A stretch of DNA of 64,000 bases from Curtobacterium pusillum (GTDB taxonomy: Bacteria; Actinomycetota; Actinomycetes; Actinomycetales; Microbacteriaceae). Positions 8,269 through 16,976 of the stretch are shown piece by piece. Position 1 is the first letter of the stretch; each line of letters opens with the position of its first letter. The stretch lies in contig NZ_VEIY01000006.1 in NCBI RefSeq assembly GCF_007680845.1, forward strand, positions 124,001 through 188,000, given 5' to 3'. The notes under the pieces are model-generated. The model worked only from the letters and a program-made list of their open reading frames with translations. It was not told where the DNA came from and searched no databases. Position numbers and translations under genes: made by a program.

Positions 8269-9789
8269 ATGAAGCTCGAACTCCGTGGCATCACGAAGCG
8301 GTTCGGCCCCCTCGTCGCCAACGACCACATCTCGCTCACCGTCGAGCCGGGTGAGGTCCACTGCCTCCTCGGAGAGAACGGCGCCGGCAAGTCGACCCTG
8401 ATGAACGTCCTCTACGGCCTGTACCAGGCGGACGAGGGCGAGATCCTCCTGGACGACGTCGTCCAGGACTTCGACGGCCCCGGTGACGCCATGCGCGCCG
8501 GCATCGGCATGGTGCACCAGCACTTCATGCTCGTGCCGGTGTTCACCGTCGCCGAGAACGTCATGCTCGGCCAGGAGGAGACGTCGTTCGGCGGTCGGCT
8601 CGACCTCGCCGGCGCCCGCAAGCGCGTGCGGGAGATCTCCGAGCGCTTCGGGTTCGACGTCGACCCGGACGCCAAGGTCGAGGACCTGCCCGTCGGCGTG
8701 CAGCAGCGGGTCGAGATCATCAAGGCGCTCTCCCGTGACGCCTCGGTCCTCGTGTTCGACGAGCCCACGGCCGTCCTCACCCCGCAGGAGACCGACGAGC
8801 TGATGGGCATCATGCGGCAGCTCCGCGAAGCGGGCACCGCGATCGTCTTCATCACCCACAAGCTCCGCGAGGTCCGCGAGGTCGCCGACCGCATCACGGT
8901 CATCCGGCTGGGCAAGGTCGTCGGCGAGGCATCGCCCACCGCGACGAACAACGAACTCGCCGCCCTCATGGTCGGCCGTGCCGTCTCGCTCGTCGTCGAC
9001 AAGACGCCGGCCACCGGCGGCGCGGACGCCCTCGTCGTCGAGGGACTCACCGTCACCGACCCGAACGGCATCGTGCTCGTCGACGACGTCTCGTTCACGG
9101 TCCGCCGTGGCGAGGTCCTCGCCATCGCGGGCGTCCAGGGCAACGGCCAGACCGAGCTGACCGAGGCGATCCTGGGCCTCGAGCCCGTGCACGGCGGCCG
9201 CGTCGTCCTGGACGGCAAGGAACTCACCGGGCGCAGCGTCAAGCAGATCCTCGACGCGGGCGTCGGCTTCGTGCCGGAGGACCGCAAGGAGGACGGGCTC
9301 GTCGGCGAGTTCACCATCGCCGAGAACCTCATGCTCGACCGTGCCGACCACGCCGAGTTCGTCCGCGCCGGCACGATCCGGTCGGCCGAGCGCGACGCGT
9401 TCGCCGACGAGAAGATCGCCGAGTTCGACATCCGCACCCCTGGTCGCACCACGGCCGCGGGACGCCTGTCGGGCGGCAACCAGCAGAAGATCGTCCTCGC
9501 CCGCGAGCTGAGCCGCGACCTCCGGCTCTTCGTCGCGGCGCAGCCGACCCGCGGCATCGACGTCGGGTCGATCGAGTTCGTGCACAAGCGCATCGTCGCC
9601 ACCCGCGACACCGGCGTCCCGGTCATCGTCGTCTCCACGGAGCTCGACGAGGTCGCGGCGCTCGCCGACCGGATCGCCGTGATGTACCGCGGCGGGATCG
9701 TCGGCATCGTCCCCGCGGACACCCCGCGCGACGTCCTCGGCCTCATGATGGCCGGGGAGCTTCCAGAAGGAACGGAGCTGGCAGCGTGA
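8269..9789 (+). CDS. ABC transporter ATP-binding protein (duplicated ATPase, nucleoside importer)
   Basis: This 506-residue protein has two ABC domains in tandem, the form found in sugar and nucleoside importers. Domain 1 has Walker A GENGAGKST, a modified signature (LPVGVQQRVE) and Walker B VLVFDEPTAVLTP. Domain 2 has a degenerate Walker A (GVQGNGQTE), the signature LSGGNQQK and LFVAAQPTRGID. Loss of the P-loop lysine in the second domain is usual in this subfamily, so one site is probably catalytically weak. The ATG at 8269 begins the conserved N-terminus. The stop overlaps the next GTG (GTGA). It would energise uptake through the two downstream permeases. Confidence 0.93.
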   Translation: MKLELRGITKRFGPLVANDHISLTVEPGEVHCLLGENGAGKSTLMNVLYGLYQADEGEILLDDVVQDFDGPGDAMRAGIGMVHQHFMLVPVFTVAENVMLGQEETSFGGRLDLAGARKRVREISERFGFDVDPDAKVEDLPVGVQQRVEIIKALSRDASVLVFDEPTAVLTPQETDELMGIMRQLREAGTAIVFITHKLREVREVADRITVIRLGKVVGEASPTATNNELAALMVGRAVSLVVDKTPATGGADALVVEGLTVTDPNGIVLVDDVSFTVRRGEVLAIAGVQGNGQTELTEAILGLEPVHGGRVVLDGKELTGRSVKQILDAGVGFVPEDRKEDGLVGEFTIAENLMLDRADHAEFVRAGTIRSAERDAFADEKIAEFDIRTPGRTTAAGRLSGGNQQKIVLARELSRDLRLFVAAQPTRGIDVGSIEFVHKRIVATRDTGVPVIVVSTELDEVAALADRIAVMYRGGIVGIVPADTPRDVLGLMMAGELPEGTELAA

Positions 9790-11144
9790 GCACCCCCACG
9801 CCAGACGACACCCAGCCGGGTACCGACCCGCAGACCACCGCGCCGACGGAGGCGCCCACCGACGACCGCCTGCAGGACGTCGAGGCCACCCCGCACCTCA
9901 TGACGGACTCCGCCGCGGACACCGAACGCCGGAACAGCGGCGACCGGTGGCAGGCCGCCCTGCACGGCATCGTCAACGGTTCCGCCCTCGTGACGGTCCT
10001 CGCCGTGGTGCTCGCGCTCGTCGCGTGCGGCATCCTCATCGCGCTCACCGACGAGAACGTGCGCGCAGCCGCCGGGTACTTCTTCGCCCGACCGACCGAC
10101 ACCCTCCGGGCGGTCGGCACGGCGGTCGGCGGGTCCTACGCCTCGCTGTTCGAGGGCTCCGTGTTCAACTTCGGCGCGACGAGCTTCCAACAGGCCATCG
10201 TCCCGCTGACCCGCTCGATCGACTACGCCGTCCCGCTCATCGCGGCCGGCCTCGGCATCGCCCTGTCGTTCCGGGCGGGCCTGTTCAACATCGGCGGCCA
10301 GGGACAGATCCTCATCGGCGCCGCTGCGGCCGGCTGGGTCGGCTTCTCGTTCGACGGCCCCGCCTGGATCCACATCCCGCTCACGATCGTCGCCGGCATC
10401 GTCGGCGGCGCGGTGTGGGCCGGCATCGTCGGCGTCCTCAAGGCCCGGACCGGCGCCAACGAGGTCGTCCTGACGATCATGCTCAACTACGTCGCGCTGT
10501 ACCTGGTGAGCTACCTGCTCCGCACCCCTGGGCTGCTGCAGGCGCCGGGCAGCACGAACCCGATCTCGCCCGCCACGAAGGACAGCGCGGTGCTGCCGCC
10601 CCTGTTCGGCGTGCGCTACGGCATCGACCTCGGGTTCATCGTGGCGATCATCGCGGTCGTCGTCGTGTGGTGGCTCGTCAACAAGTCGTCGCTCGGCTTC
10701 CGGTTCCGCACCATCGGTGAGAACCCGCGCGCGGCCCGCGTCGCCGGCATGAGCGTGCCGTCGCTGACGATCTGGGTGCTCGTCATCTCCGGTGCGCTCG
10801 TCGGGATCGCCGGCGCCTACCAGGTGCAGGGCGCTGTCACGACCGGGTTCACCTCGGGCATCGACGCCGGCATCGGTTTCGACGCGATCACGGTGGCGCT
10901 CCTCGGGCGCTCGAAGCCGTGGGGCGTGTTCTGGGCGGCGATCCTGTTCGGCGTGCTGAAGAACGGCGGCTACGCCATGCAGGCCGCCAACGGCATCCCG
11001 ATCGACATCGTGGGCGTCATCCAGGCCCTCATCGTCCTCTTCATCGCGGCTCCGCCGCTCGTCCGCGCGATCTTCCGGATCCCGCAGCCGGGCGCCCGTC
11101 GTCGCGTCAGCACGAAGCCGAGCAAGAAGGCGGTCGCCGCGTGA
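9786..11144 (+). CDS. ABC transporter permease, nucleoside importer subunit 1
   Basis: This 452-residue membrane protein of the branched-chain amino-acid/BMP-type permease family has a hydrophilic N-terminal tail of about 60 residues rich in Thr, Asp and Pro, then about 9-10 membrane spans. Family segments are GLFNIGGQGQILIGA, TGANEVVLTIMLNY and GENPRAARVAGMSV (cytoplasmic coupling loop). GTG 9786 overlaps the ATPase stop and the gene ends by overlapping the next GTG, so all are co-translated. It forms the membrane pore with the next gene product. Confidence 0.92.
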   Translation: MSTPTPDDTQPGTDPQTTAPTEAPTDDRLQDVEATPHLMTDSAADTERRNSGDRWQAALHGIVNGSALVTVLAVVLALVACGILIALTDENVRAAAGYFFARPTDTLRAVGTAVGGSYASLFEGSVFNFGATSFQQAIVPLTRSIDYAVPLIAAGLGIALSFRAGLFNIGGQGQILIGAAAAGWVGFSFDGPAWIHIPLTIVAGIVGGAVWAGIVGVLKARTGANEVVLTIMLNYVALYLVSYLLRTPGLLQAPGSTNPISPATKDSAVLPPLFGVRYGIDLGFIVAIIAVVVVWWLVNKSSLGFRFRTIGENPRAARVAGMSVPSLTIWVLVISGALVGIAGAYQVQGAVTTGFTSGIDAGIGFDAITVALLGRSKPWGVFWAAILFGVLKNGGYAMQAANGIPIDIVGVIQALIVLFIAAPPLVRAIFRIPQPGARRRVSTKPSKKAVAA

Positions 11145-12430
11145 GCACCATCAGCCCCACCGCGGCCGGCGTGTCGCCCCTGGCCACCCGTCCGATCGAG
11201 ACCACCCGCAGCTGGAAGCTCGCGATCGGGTACGGCGTGTTCACGGTCCTCGCGCTCGTGCTGTTCGCGCTGCTCCCGCGCACCGGCACGACCACCTTCC
11301 GGCTCGCGAACGCCGGGGACTTCTTCGCGCTCCCCGACGTGCTGCTCCCGGCGGTCGCCACCGGGATCGTCGTCGTCGTCCTGCTGGCGCTCCTGACCGT
11401 GTACGCCGTCATCGAGACGCGGGCACTCCGCCGCGTGCCGATGTGGGTGACGGCGGTCTTCGCGGTCGTCTTCGTCATCGGGTTCCTCACCTGGGCCGCC
11501 GCCGGCAAGTCGCTGCCCATCCCGGGTCTGCTGCTCGGTGCCCTGAGCCTCAGCGTCCCGCTGGTGTTCGGTGCCCTCGGTGGCGTCATCTCGGAGCGCG
11601 TCGGCGTCGTGAACATCGCGATCGAGGGACAGTTCCTCGCCGGTGCGTTCAGCTCGGCGATGGTCGCGTCGATCACCGGTTCGCCGTGGGTCGGACTCGT
11701 CGCCGCACTGATCGCCGGCATGCTCGTGTCGTTCATCCTCGCCGCGTTCAGCATCAAGTACCTCGTCGACCAGGTCATCGTCGGTGTCGTCATCAACGCG
11801 TTCATCTCCGGCCTGACCGGCTTCCTGTACTCGCAGGTCCTGTCGCCGAACGAGACGACGCTCAACATCGGCATCCGCTTCCCGATCATCCCGATCCCGG
11901 TGCTGCACCAGATCCCGGTCATCGGCCCGGTCTTCTTCGAGCAGCGCGTCACCGTCTACCTGGCGTACGTCGCGGTCGCGGTCGTCACCTTCGCGCTGTT
12001 CAAGACCCGCTGGGGCCTCCGCCTCCGCGCGGTCGGTGAGCACCCGCAGGCCGCGGACACCGTCGGCATCAACGTCAGCCGGACGCGCTTCTGGAACGTG
12101 GCACTCGCGGGCGCGATCGCCGGCCTCGGTGGCGCGTACTTCACGCTCGACGCGGTCGGCCCGTTCACGAAGGACATGACGGCGGGCGCGGGCTACATCG
12201 CGCTGGCCGCCGTGATCTTCGGGCGGTGGGACCCGATCCGCGCGACCCTCGCGGCGCTGCTGTTCGGCTTCGCGTCGAACCTGCAGAACACGCTCGGCGC
12301 GATCAACTCGCCCGTCCCGAGCGAGTTCCTGCTCATGCTGCCCTACGTGGTGACGATCTTCGCGGTGGCCGGCCTGGTCGGGCAGTCGCGTGGTCCGGCC
12401 GCGTCCGGCAAGCCGTACATCAAGAGCTAG
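11141..12430 (+). CDS. ABC transporter permease, nucleoside importer subunit 2
   Basis: This 429-residue membrane protein is a second permease of the same family, with the motifs ERVGVVNIAIEGQFLAGAF and AVGEHPQAADTVGINV. The GTG at 11141 overlaps the stop of the first permease. About 9-10 hydrophobic segments are seen. Upstream in-frame codons are in the coding region of the other permease and are not conserved. The two permeases probably form a heterodimer served by the duplicated ATPase. Confidence 0.92.
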   Translation: MSTISPTAAGVSPLATRPIETTRSWKLAIGYGVFTVLALVLFALLPRTGTTTFRLANAGDFFALPDVLLPAVATGIVVVVLLALLTVYAVIETRALRRVPMWVTAVFAVVFVIGFLTWAAAGKSLPIPGLLLGALSLSVPLVFGALGGVISERVGVVNIAIEGQFLAGAFSSAMVASITGSPWVGLVAALIAGMLVSFILAAFSIKYLVDQVIVGVVINAFISGLTGFLYSQVLSPNETTLNIGIRFPIIPIPVLHQIPVIGPVFFEQRVTVYLAYVAVAVVTFALFKTRWGLRLRAVGEHPQAADTVGINVSRTRFWNVALAGAIAGLGGAYFTLDAVGPFTKDMTAGAGYIALAAVIFGRWDPIRATLAALLFGFASNLQNTLGAINSPVPSEFLLMLPYVVTIFAVAGLVGQSRGPAASGKPYIKS

Positions 12431-12446
12431 CCGGGAGGCGCGGCAC

Positions 12447-12929
12447 ATGACCCACACGAACGCCCAGGGTGACCAGGTGGTCGCCGCCACCGCCCCTTCG
12501 GACGCAGCCCCGCGCCTCCAGTCCGACGACGTGGACTGGACCGCCTTGCGGACCGCAGCGACCGCCGCGATGCGGCACGCCTACGCGCCGTACTCGTCGT
12601 TCCCGGTGGGCGCGGCGGCGCTGACCGTCGACGGACGGATCGTGTCCGGCTGCAACGTCGAGAACGCGTCGTACGGGGTGACGCTCTGCGCCGAGTGCTC
12701 GCTCGTGTCGCAGCTGCACATGACGGGCGGCGGCAAGCTCGTCGCGTTCACGTGCGTCGACGGCGACGGCGCGACCCTCATGCCGTGCGGGCGCTGCCGG
12801 CAGCTGCTGTTCGAGCACTCGACCGAGGGCATGCTCCTCGAGACCGTGTCGGGCATCCGCACCATCGACGAGGTCCTGCCCGACGCCTTCGGGCCCCGGA
12901 CCCTCGCCACCTACCAGCAGGAGCACTGA
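12447..12929 (+). CDS. cdd: Cytidine deaminase
   Basis: This 160-residue zinc enzyme deaminates cytidine and deoxycytidine to uridine and deoxyuridine. Substrate and zinc motifs are intact: CNVENASYG, then CAECS with the catalytic Glu, and PCGRCRQ with the two other zinc cysteines. An N-terminal extension of about 30 residues precedes the usual start of the fold. ATG 12447 has GGGAGG 9 bases upstream. The gene sits 16 bp after the permease, so imported cytidine would be deaminated at once and split by the phosphorylase encoded next. Confidence 0.94.
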   Translation: MTHTNAQGDQVVAATAPSDAAPRLQSDDVDWTALRTAATAAMRHAYAPYSSFPVGAAALTVDGRIVSGCNVENASYGVTLCAECSLVSQLHMTGGGKLVAFTCVDGDGATLMPCGRCRQLLFEHSTEGMLLETVSGIRTIDEVLPDAFGPRTLATYQQEH

Positions 12930-12934
12930 TCCCC

Positions 12935-14224
12935 ATGGCCGTCGAGCCGTTCGACACCGTCGACCTCATCCGCACGAAGCGCTCCGGTGGCGCCCTGAGC
13001 ACCGCCGAGGTCGACTGGCTCGTCGACGCGTACACGCGCGGCTACGTCGAGGACCCGCAGATGGCGGCGATGGCGATGGCGATCTTCCTCAACGGGATGG
13101 AGCGGCGGGAGATCAAGGACCTCACGCTCGCGATGATCGCGTCGGGGGAGCGGATGTCGTTCGGCTCGCTCGGCAAGACCACGGTCGACAAGCACTCGAC
13201 GGGCGGGGTCGGCGACAAGATCACCCTGCCGTTGGCGCCCCTCGTCGCGTCGTTCGGCGTCGCGGTGCCGCAGCTGTCCGGTCGCGGCCTCGGCCACACC
13301 GGCGGCACGCTCGACAAGCTCGAGTCGATCCCCGGGTGGCACGCGTCGCTGTCGAACGACCGTCTCCTCTCCGTCCTCGATGACGTGGGCGCTGTCATCT
13401 GCGCGGCGGGTTCCGGGCTGGCTCCGGCCGACAAGAAGCTGTACGCCCTGCGGGACATCACCGGCACCGTCGAGAGCATCCCGCTCATCGCGTCGAGCAT
13501 CATGTCGAAGAAGATCGCCGAGGGCACCGGGGCACTCGTCCTGGACGTGAAGTTCGGGTCGGGGGCCTTCATGCCGTCGTACGAGGCGTCGCGTGAGCTC
13601 GCGCAGACCATGGTCGACCTCGGCAACGACGCCGGTGTGAGGACCTCGGCACTGCTGACCGACATGGAGGTCCCGCTCGGGCTGATGATCGGCAACGCGC
13701 TCGAGGTGCGGGAGTCGGTCGAGGTGCTGGAAGGCGGCGGACCCTCGGACGTCGTGGAGCTGACGATCGCGCTCGCTTCGGAGATGTTGACCCTGGCCGG
13801 CTTGCCGGACGCCGATCCCGCGGCAGCGCTGGCCGACGGTCGGGCGATGGACACCTGGCGTCGGATGATCGCGGCGCAGGGCGGCGACCCCTCGGCTGCG
13901 TTGCCCGTCGCTCGCGAGCAGCACGTCGTCAAAGCGCCGGCGTCCGGCGTCCTCGCGACGCAGGAGGCCCTGCCGTTCGGCATCGCCGCGTGGCGACTCG
14001 GTGCCGGGCGCGCCCGCGCGCAGGACCCGGTGCAGGCCGGCGCGGGCATCGAGCTGCACGTCAAGCCGGGCGACACCGTGACCGAGGGGCAGCCGCTGTG
14101 GACGCTGCACACCGACGAGCCCGCGCGCTTCGAGCGCGCGCTCGAGTCGCTCGAGGGTGCGTGGTCGATCGGGACTGCTGCGCCGGAACGCGGGCCGATC
14201 GTGCGGGAGCGCATCGGCGGCTGA
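12935..14224 (+). CDS. deoA: Thymidine/pyrimidine nucleoside phosphorylase
   Basis: This 429-residue enzyme cleaves thymidine, deoxyuridine or uridine with phosphate to the free base and (deoxy)ribose-1-phosphate. The phosphate-binding motif KHSTGGVGDKITL is near residues 84-96, and SGRGLGHTGGTLDKLESIPG and SSIMSKKIAEGT are present. The C-terminal PYNP domain (HVKPGDTVTEGQPL) is also there. It starts 5 bp after cdd. Specificity among pyrimidine nucleosides cannot be fixed, so DeoA and Pdp are both reasonable names. It uses the uridine made by Cdd. Confidence 0.92.
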   Translation: MAVEPFDTVDLIRTKRSGGALSTAEVDWLVDAYTRGYVEDPQMAAMAMAIFLNGMERREIKDLTLAMIASGERMSFGSLGKTTVDKHSTGGVGDKITLPLAPLVASFGVAVPQLSGRGLGHTGGTLDKLESIPGWHASLSNDRLLSVLDDVGAVICAAGSGLAPADKKLYALRDITGTVESIPLIASSIMSKKIAEGTGALVLDVKFGSGAFMPSYEASRELAQTMVDLGNDAGVRTSALLTDMEVPLGLMIGNALEVRESVEVLEGGGPSDVVELTIALASEMLTLAGLPDADPAAALADGRAMDTWRRMIAAQGGDPSAALPVAREQHVVKAPASGVLATQEALPFGIAAWRLGAGRARAQDPVQAGAGIELHVKPGDTVTEGQPLWTLHTDEPARFERALESLEGAWSIGTAAPERGPIVRERIGG

Positions 14225-14268
14225 ACCGGACCGTGCACAGGTGCCTGCGCGCGGTCGGTGACCACCGA

Positions 14269-14280
14269 TAGCCTGGGTGC
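14269..14280 (+). promoter_or_regulatory. -10-like TAGCCT directly before add start
   Basis: TAGCCT is followed by exactly 6 bases and then ATG. No Shine-Dalgarno is seen, so add-IIA-IIB may be started from an internal leaderless promoter. Confidence 0.55.
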
Positions 14281-15393
14281 ATGAGCGCCGACGCCACGAC
14301 CTACCGCCTGCCCGACGCCGGAGCGGTCATCAACGACCTGCCGAAGGTCTCGCTGCACGACCACCTCGACGGCGGCCTGCGTCCGGCGACGATCATCGAG
14401 CTCGCGGCCGAGGCGGGGGTGGCGCTGCCCACGACCGACGCGGTCGAACTCGGGCAGTGGTTCGCCGACCAGTCGAACTCCGGCTCGCTCGTCGAGTACC
14501 TCAAGACCTTCGACGTCACCACGTCGGTGATGCAGACCGCGCCGCAGCTGCACCGCGTCGCGAAGGAGTTCGTCGAGGACCTCGTCGCCGACGGCGTCGT
14601 CTACGGCGAGGTCCGGTGGGCGCCGGAGCAGCACCTGCGGGCCGGCCTGACGCTCGACGAGACGGTCGAGGCGGTGCAGGCGGGGATCGAGGAAGCGGTC
14701 GACGCCGCCGACGGGCGCATCCGCGTCGGGCAGCTCGTCACCGCGATGCGGCACGCCGACCGCTCGCTCGAGATCGCCGAGCTCGCCCTCCGGCACCGCG
14801 ACGCCGGCGTCGTGGGCTTCGACATCGCCGGGGCGGAAGCCGGGTTCCCGGCGTCGAACCACCGCGCGGCGTTCGACCACCTGGCGTCCGAGCTGTTCCC
14901 GGTCACCGTGCACGCGGGCGAAGCCGACGGGCTCGCCTCGATCCGCTCCGCGCTCGTGGACGGCCGCGCCCTGCGTCTCGGACACGGTGTCCGCATCTTC
15001 GAGGACGTCACGCTCTCCGACGCCGGCGACGGCTCGACCCTGGCCTCCCTCGGCGAGGTCGCGTCCTGGGTCCGCGACCGGGAGATCCCGCTCGAGGTCT
15101 CGCCGTCCTCGAACCTGCAGACCGGCGCCATCGCCGCGTGGGGCGACGACCTCGCCGACCACCCGTTCGACGTGCTCTACCAGCTCGGCTTCCGGGTCAC
15201 CGTGAACACCGACAACCGCCTGATGAGCCGGACCTCGTTGTCGAAGGAGCTCTCGTTGCTCGCCGGCACCTTCGGCTACGACCTCGACGACCTCGCGGCG
15301 TTCCAGATCAACGCGGCCCTCGGCTCGTTCCTGCCGCTCGAGGACCGCGAGGAGATCATCGCCACCATCACCGCCGGGTACCAGGAGGCGTAG
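14281..15393 (+). CDS. add: Adenosine deaminase
   Basis: This 370-residue metalloenzyme hydrolyses adenosine and deoxyadenosine to inosine and deoxyinosine. Zinc ligands and catalytic residues are visible: HDHLDGG near residues 21-27, VHAGEADG (His and catalytic Glu), LGHGVR, and VNTDNRLMS carrying the Asp ligand. The TDN form of the last motif is common in actinobacterial enzymes. The product inosine is a substrate for the purine nucleoside phosphorylase encoded 0.8 kb downstream. The start ATG lies exactly 6 bases after a TAGCCT hexamer. Confidence 0.95.
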   Translation: MSADATTYRLPDAGAVINDLPKVSLHDHLDGGLRPATIIELAAEAGVALPTTDAVELGQWFADQSNSGSLVEYLKTFDVTTSVMQTAPQLHRVAKEFVEDLVADGVVYGEVRWAPEQHLRAGLTLDETVEAVQAGIEEAVDAADGRIRVGQLVTAMRHADRSLEIAELALRHRDAGVVGFDIAGAEAGFPASNHRAAFDHLASELFPVTVHAGEADGLASIRSALVDGRALRLGHGVRIFEDVTLSDAGDGSTLASLGEVASWVRDREIPLEVSPSSNLQTGAIAAWGDDLADHPFDVLYQLGFRVTVNTDNRLMSRTSLSKELSLLAGTFGYDLDDLAAFQINAALGSFLPLEDREEIIATITAGYQEA

Positions 15394-15396
15394 GGG

Positions 15397-15852
15397 ATGC
15401 CGCTGCCGCCGCTGCCCGACGACGCCGTCGTGCTCGGGACGACCGCGTCCTCGTGGCGCGAGGCGCTCCGGGTCGCCGGCGGTGCCCTCGTGGCCTTGGG
15501 GGCGACCACCGAGCCCTACACCGAGGCGATGATCGCGCTGGTCGAGGAACACGGGCCGTACATCGTCATCTCGCCCGGGCTGGCGTTCGCGCACGCCCGA
15601 CCGGGGCCCGCGGTCCTCCGCGACGGGCTGTCCGTGGTCACGCTCGCGTCGCCGGTGGCCTTCGGGCACCCGCACAACGATCCGGTGCGGGTCGTCCTCG
15701 GGCTCGCGGTGGCGGGCGTCGGGGCGCACCTCGAGTCGATCGGGGAGATCGCGAACCTGTTCAACGACGCCACCGTGACCGGACGGCTCGCGGACGCGAC
15801 CACCGCGGACGAGGTCCGCGCGATCATGGGCGTCCCGGGGGTCTCCGCATGA
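15397..15852 (+). CDS. PTS sugar transporter subunit IIA (fructose/ascorbate type)
   Basis: This 151-residue EIIA of the PTS_EIIA_2 family (UlaC/SgcA/mannitol-fructose branch) receives phosphate from HPr. The phospho-accepting His is H66 in ISPGLAFAHARP, with the conserved HPHNDPV loop further on. It starts 3 bp after add and its stop overlaps the IIB start (ATGA). No IIC membrane subunit is encoded nearby. It could phosphorylate a IIB-IIC encoded elsewhere or act in regulation. Its position among nucleoside genes suggests a link with pentose or nucleoside metabolism, which is inference. Confidence 0.85.
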   Translation: MPLPPLPDDAVVLGTTASSWREALRVAGGALVALGATTEPYTEAMIALVEEHGPYIVISPGLAFAHARPGPAVLRDGLSVVTLASPVAFGHPHNDPVRVVLGLAVAGVGAHLESIGEIANLFNDATVTGRLADATTADEVRAIMGVPGVSA

Positions 15853-16127
15853 AGATCGTGACCATCTGCGGCGCCGGGATCGGTGCCAGCGGGATCCTCA
15901 AGGTCAACGCCGAGAAGGCCCTGGTCGCCCTCGGGCTGGAGGCATCGGTGGTCGCGGCCGACGTCGCGTCGGTGCGGCACGCGGCCGAGGACGCCAACGT
16001 GATCCTGACGAGCCAGGAGTTCGTCGAGGCGATCGGCGACACCTACGCCGAGGTGATCGTGATCCGGAACCACTTCGACCAGGACGAGATCACGGCGGCG
16101 GTCGACCGGGCGCTCGGGGAGCCCTGA
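15849..16127 (+). CDS. PTS sugar transporter subunit IIB (ascorbate/galactitol type)
   Basis: This 92-residue IIB of the lactitol/ascorbate/galactitol superfamily has the phospho-accepting Cys at C7 in TICGAGIGASGILK, the expected P-loop-like site. It overlaps the IIA gene by four bases, so the two are made together. No IIC follows; a purine nucleoside phosphorylase gene starts 21 bp downstream. The protein is full length for its family. The transported sugar is unknown. Confidence 0.85.
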   Translation: MKIVTICGAGIGASGILKVNAEKALVALGLEASVVAADVASVRHAAEDANVILTSQEFVEAIGDTYAEVIVIRNHFDQDEITAAVDRALGEP

Positions 16128-16136
16128 CCCGCCCTT

Positions 16137-16148
16137 TAGAGTTGGGGC
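16137..16148 (+). promoter_or_regulatory. -10-like TAGAGT directly before punA start
   Basis: TAGAGT, then 6 bases (TGGGGC), then ATG. This is a likely leaderless start for punA-pmm, although an upstream Shine-Dalgarno-like GGGG is also present. Confidence 0.5.
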
Positions 16149-16976
16149 ATGAGCACGGAGAACCCGCTGAACGACCCCGCCGCCGACCCGTTCGAGGTCG
16201 CCCGCGACGCCGCCGAGGTCATCGCCGCGAAGTCGGGCATCGACCACCACGACATCGCCCTGACCCTCGGGTCCGGCTGGGGCAAGGCCGCCGACCTCGT
16301 CGGTGAGACGGTGTCCGAGATCCCCGCGTCGGAGGTCCCCGGCTTCAGCGCCTCGGCCGTCCCGGGCCACTCCGGCACGGTCCGCTCGATCCGCCTCGCC
16401 GACGGCCGGCACGCACTGGTCATCGGCGCCCGGACGCACTACTACGAGGGGCACGGCGTCCGTCGGGTCGTGCACAGCGTCCGGACCGCCGCGGCCACCG
16501 GGGCGTCGATCATGGTCCTCACGAACGGCGCCGGCGGCATCAAGGAGCACTGGACGCCGGGCACGCCGGTGCTCATCAGCGACCACATCAACCTCACCGC
16601 GGACAGCCCGCTCGAAGGCGCGACGTTCGTCGACCTGACCGACCTGTACTCGGCGCGACTCCGCGCGGTCGCCCGCACGGTGGACCCCACGCTGGACGAG
16701 GGCGTGTACACGCAGTTCCGCGGCCCGCACTACGAGACCCCGGCCGAGGTGCAGATGGCGAAGACCATCGGCGGCCACATCGTCGGCATGTCCACCGCGC
16801 TCGAGGCCATCGCCGCGCGGCAGGCCGGCATGGAGGTGCTCGGCTTCTCGCTCATCACCAACCTCGCCGCGGGCATCCAGAAGACGCCGCTGTCCCACGC
16901 CGAGGTGCTCGAGGCCGGTCGCGAGGCCGAGCCCGTCATCGCGGACCTCCTCGCGCGCGTGGTGACGGCGCTGTGA
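16149..16976 (+). CDS. punA: Purine nucleoside phosphorylase
   Basis: This 275-residue enzyme of the trimeric PNP class cleaves inosine and guanosine (and the deoxy forms) with phosphate to the base and pentose-1-phosphate. Family segments are LGSGWG (phosphate loop), YYEGHGVRRVVH, TNGAGGIKEHW, FRGPHYETPAE and the C-terminal TNLAAGI with the base-contacting Asn. The length is normal. Its stop overlaps the next gene's GTG. It takes the inosine made by adenosine deaminase and gives ribose-1-phosphate to the mutase encoded next. Confidence 0.93.
   Translation: MSTENPLNDPAADPFEVARDAAEVIAAKSGIDHHDIALTLGSGWGKAADLVGETVSEIPASEVPGFSASAVPGHSGTVRSIRLADGRHALVIGARTHYYEGHGVRRVVHSVRTAAATGASIMVLTNGAGGIKEHWTPGTPVLISDHINLTADSPLEGATFVDLTDLYSARLRAVARTVDPTLDEGVYTQFRGPHYETPAEVQMAKTIGGHIVGMSTALEAIAARQAGMEVLGFSLITNLAAGIQKTPLSHAEVLEAGREAEPVIADLLARVVTAL

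Noticed and set aside
7087..9789. 900-codon frame that would fuse a long N-terminal extension to the ABC ATPase
   Set aside because: The first 394 codons are out of frame with the BMP lipoprotein gene and have no family likeness. The ATPase begins at ATG 8269.
11107..12490. Long minus-strand frames opposite the permease genes
   Set aside because: These are shadow frames rich in Arg/Asp/His with no recognisable domain, opposite well-supported permease genes.
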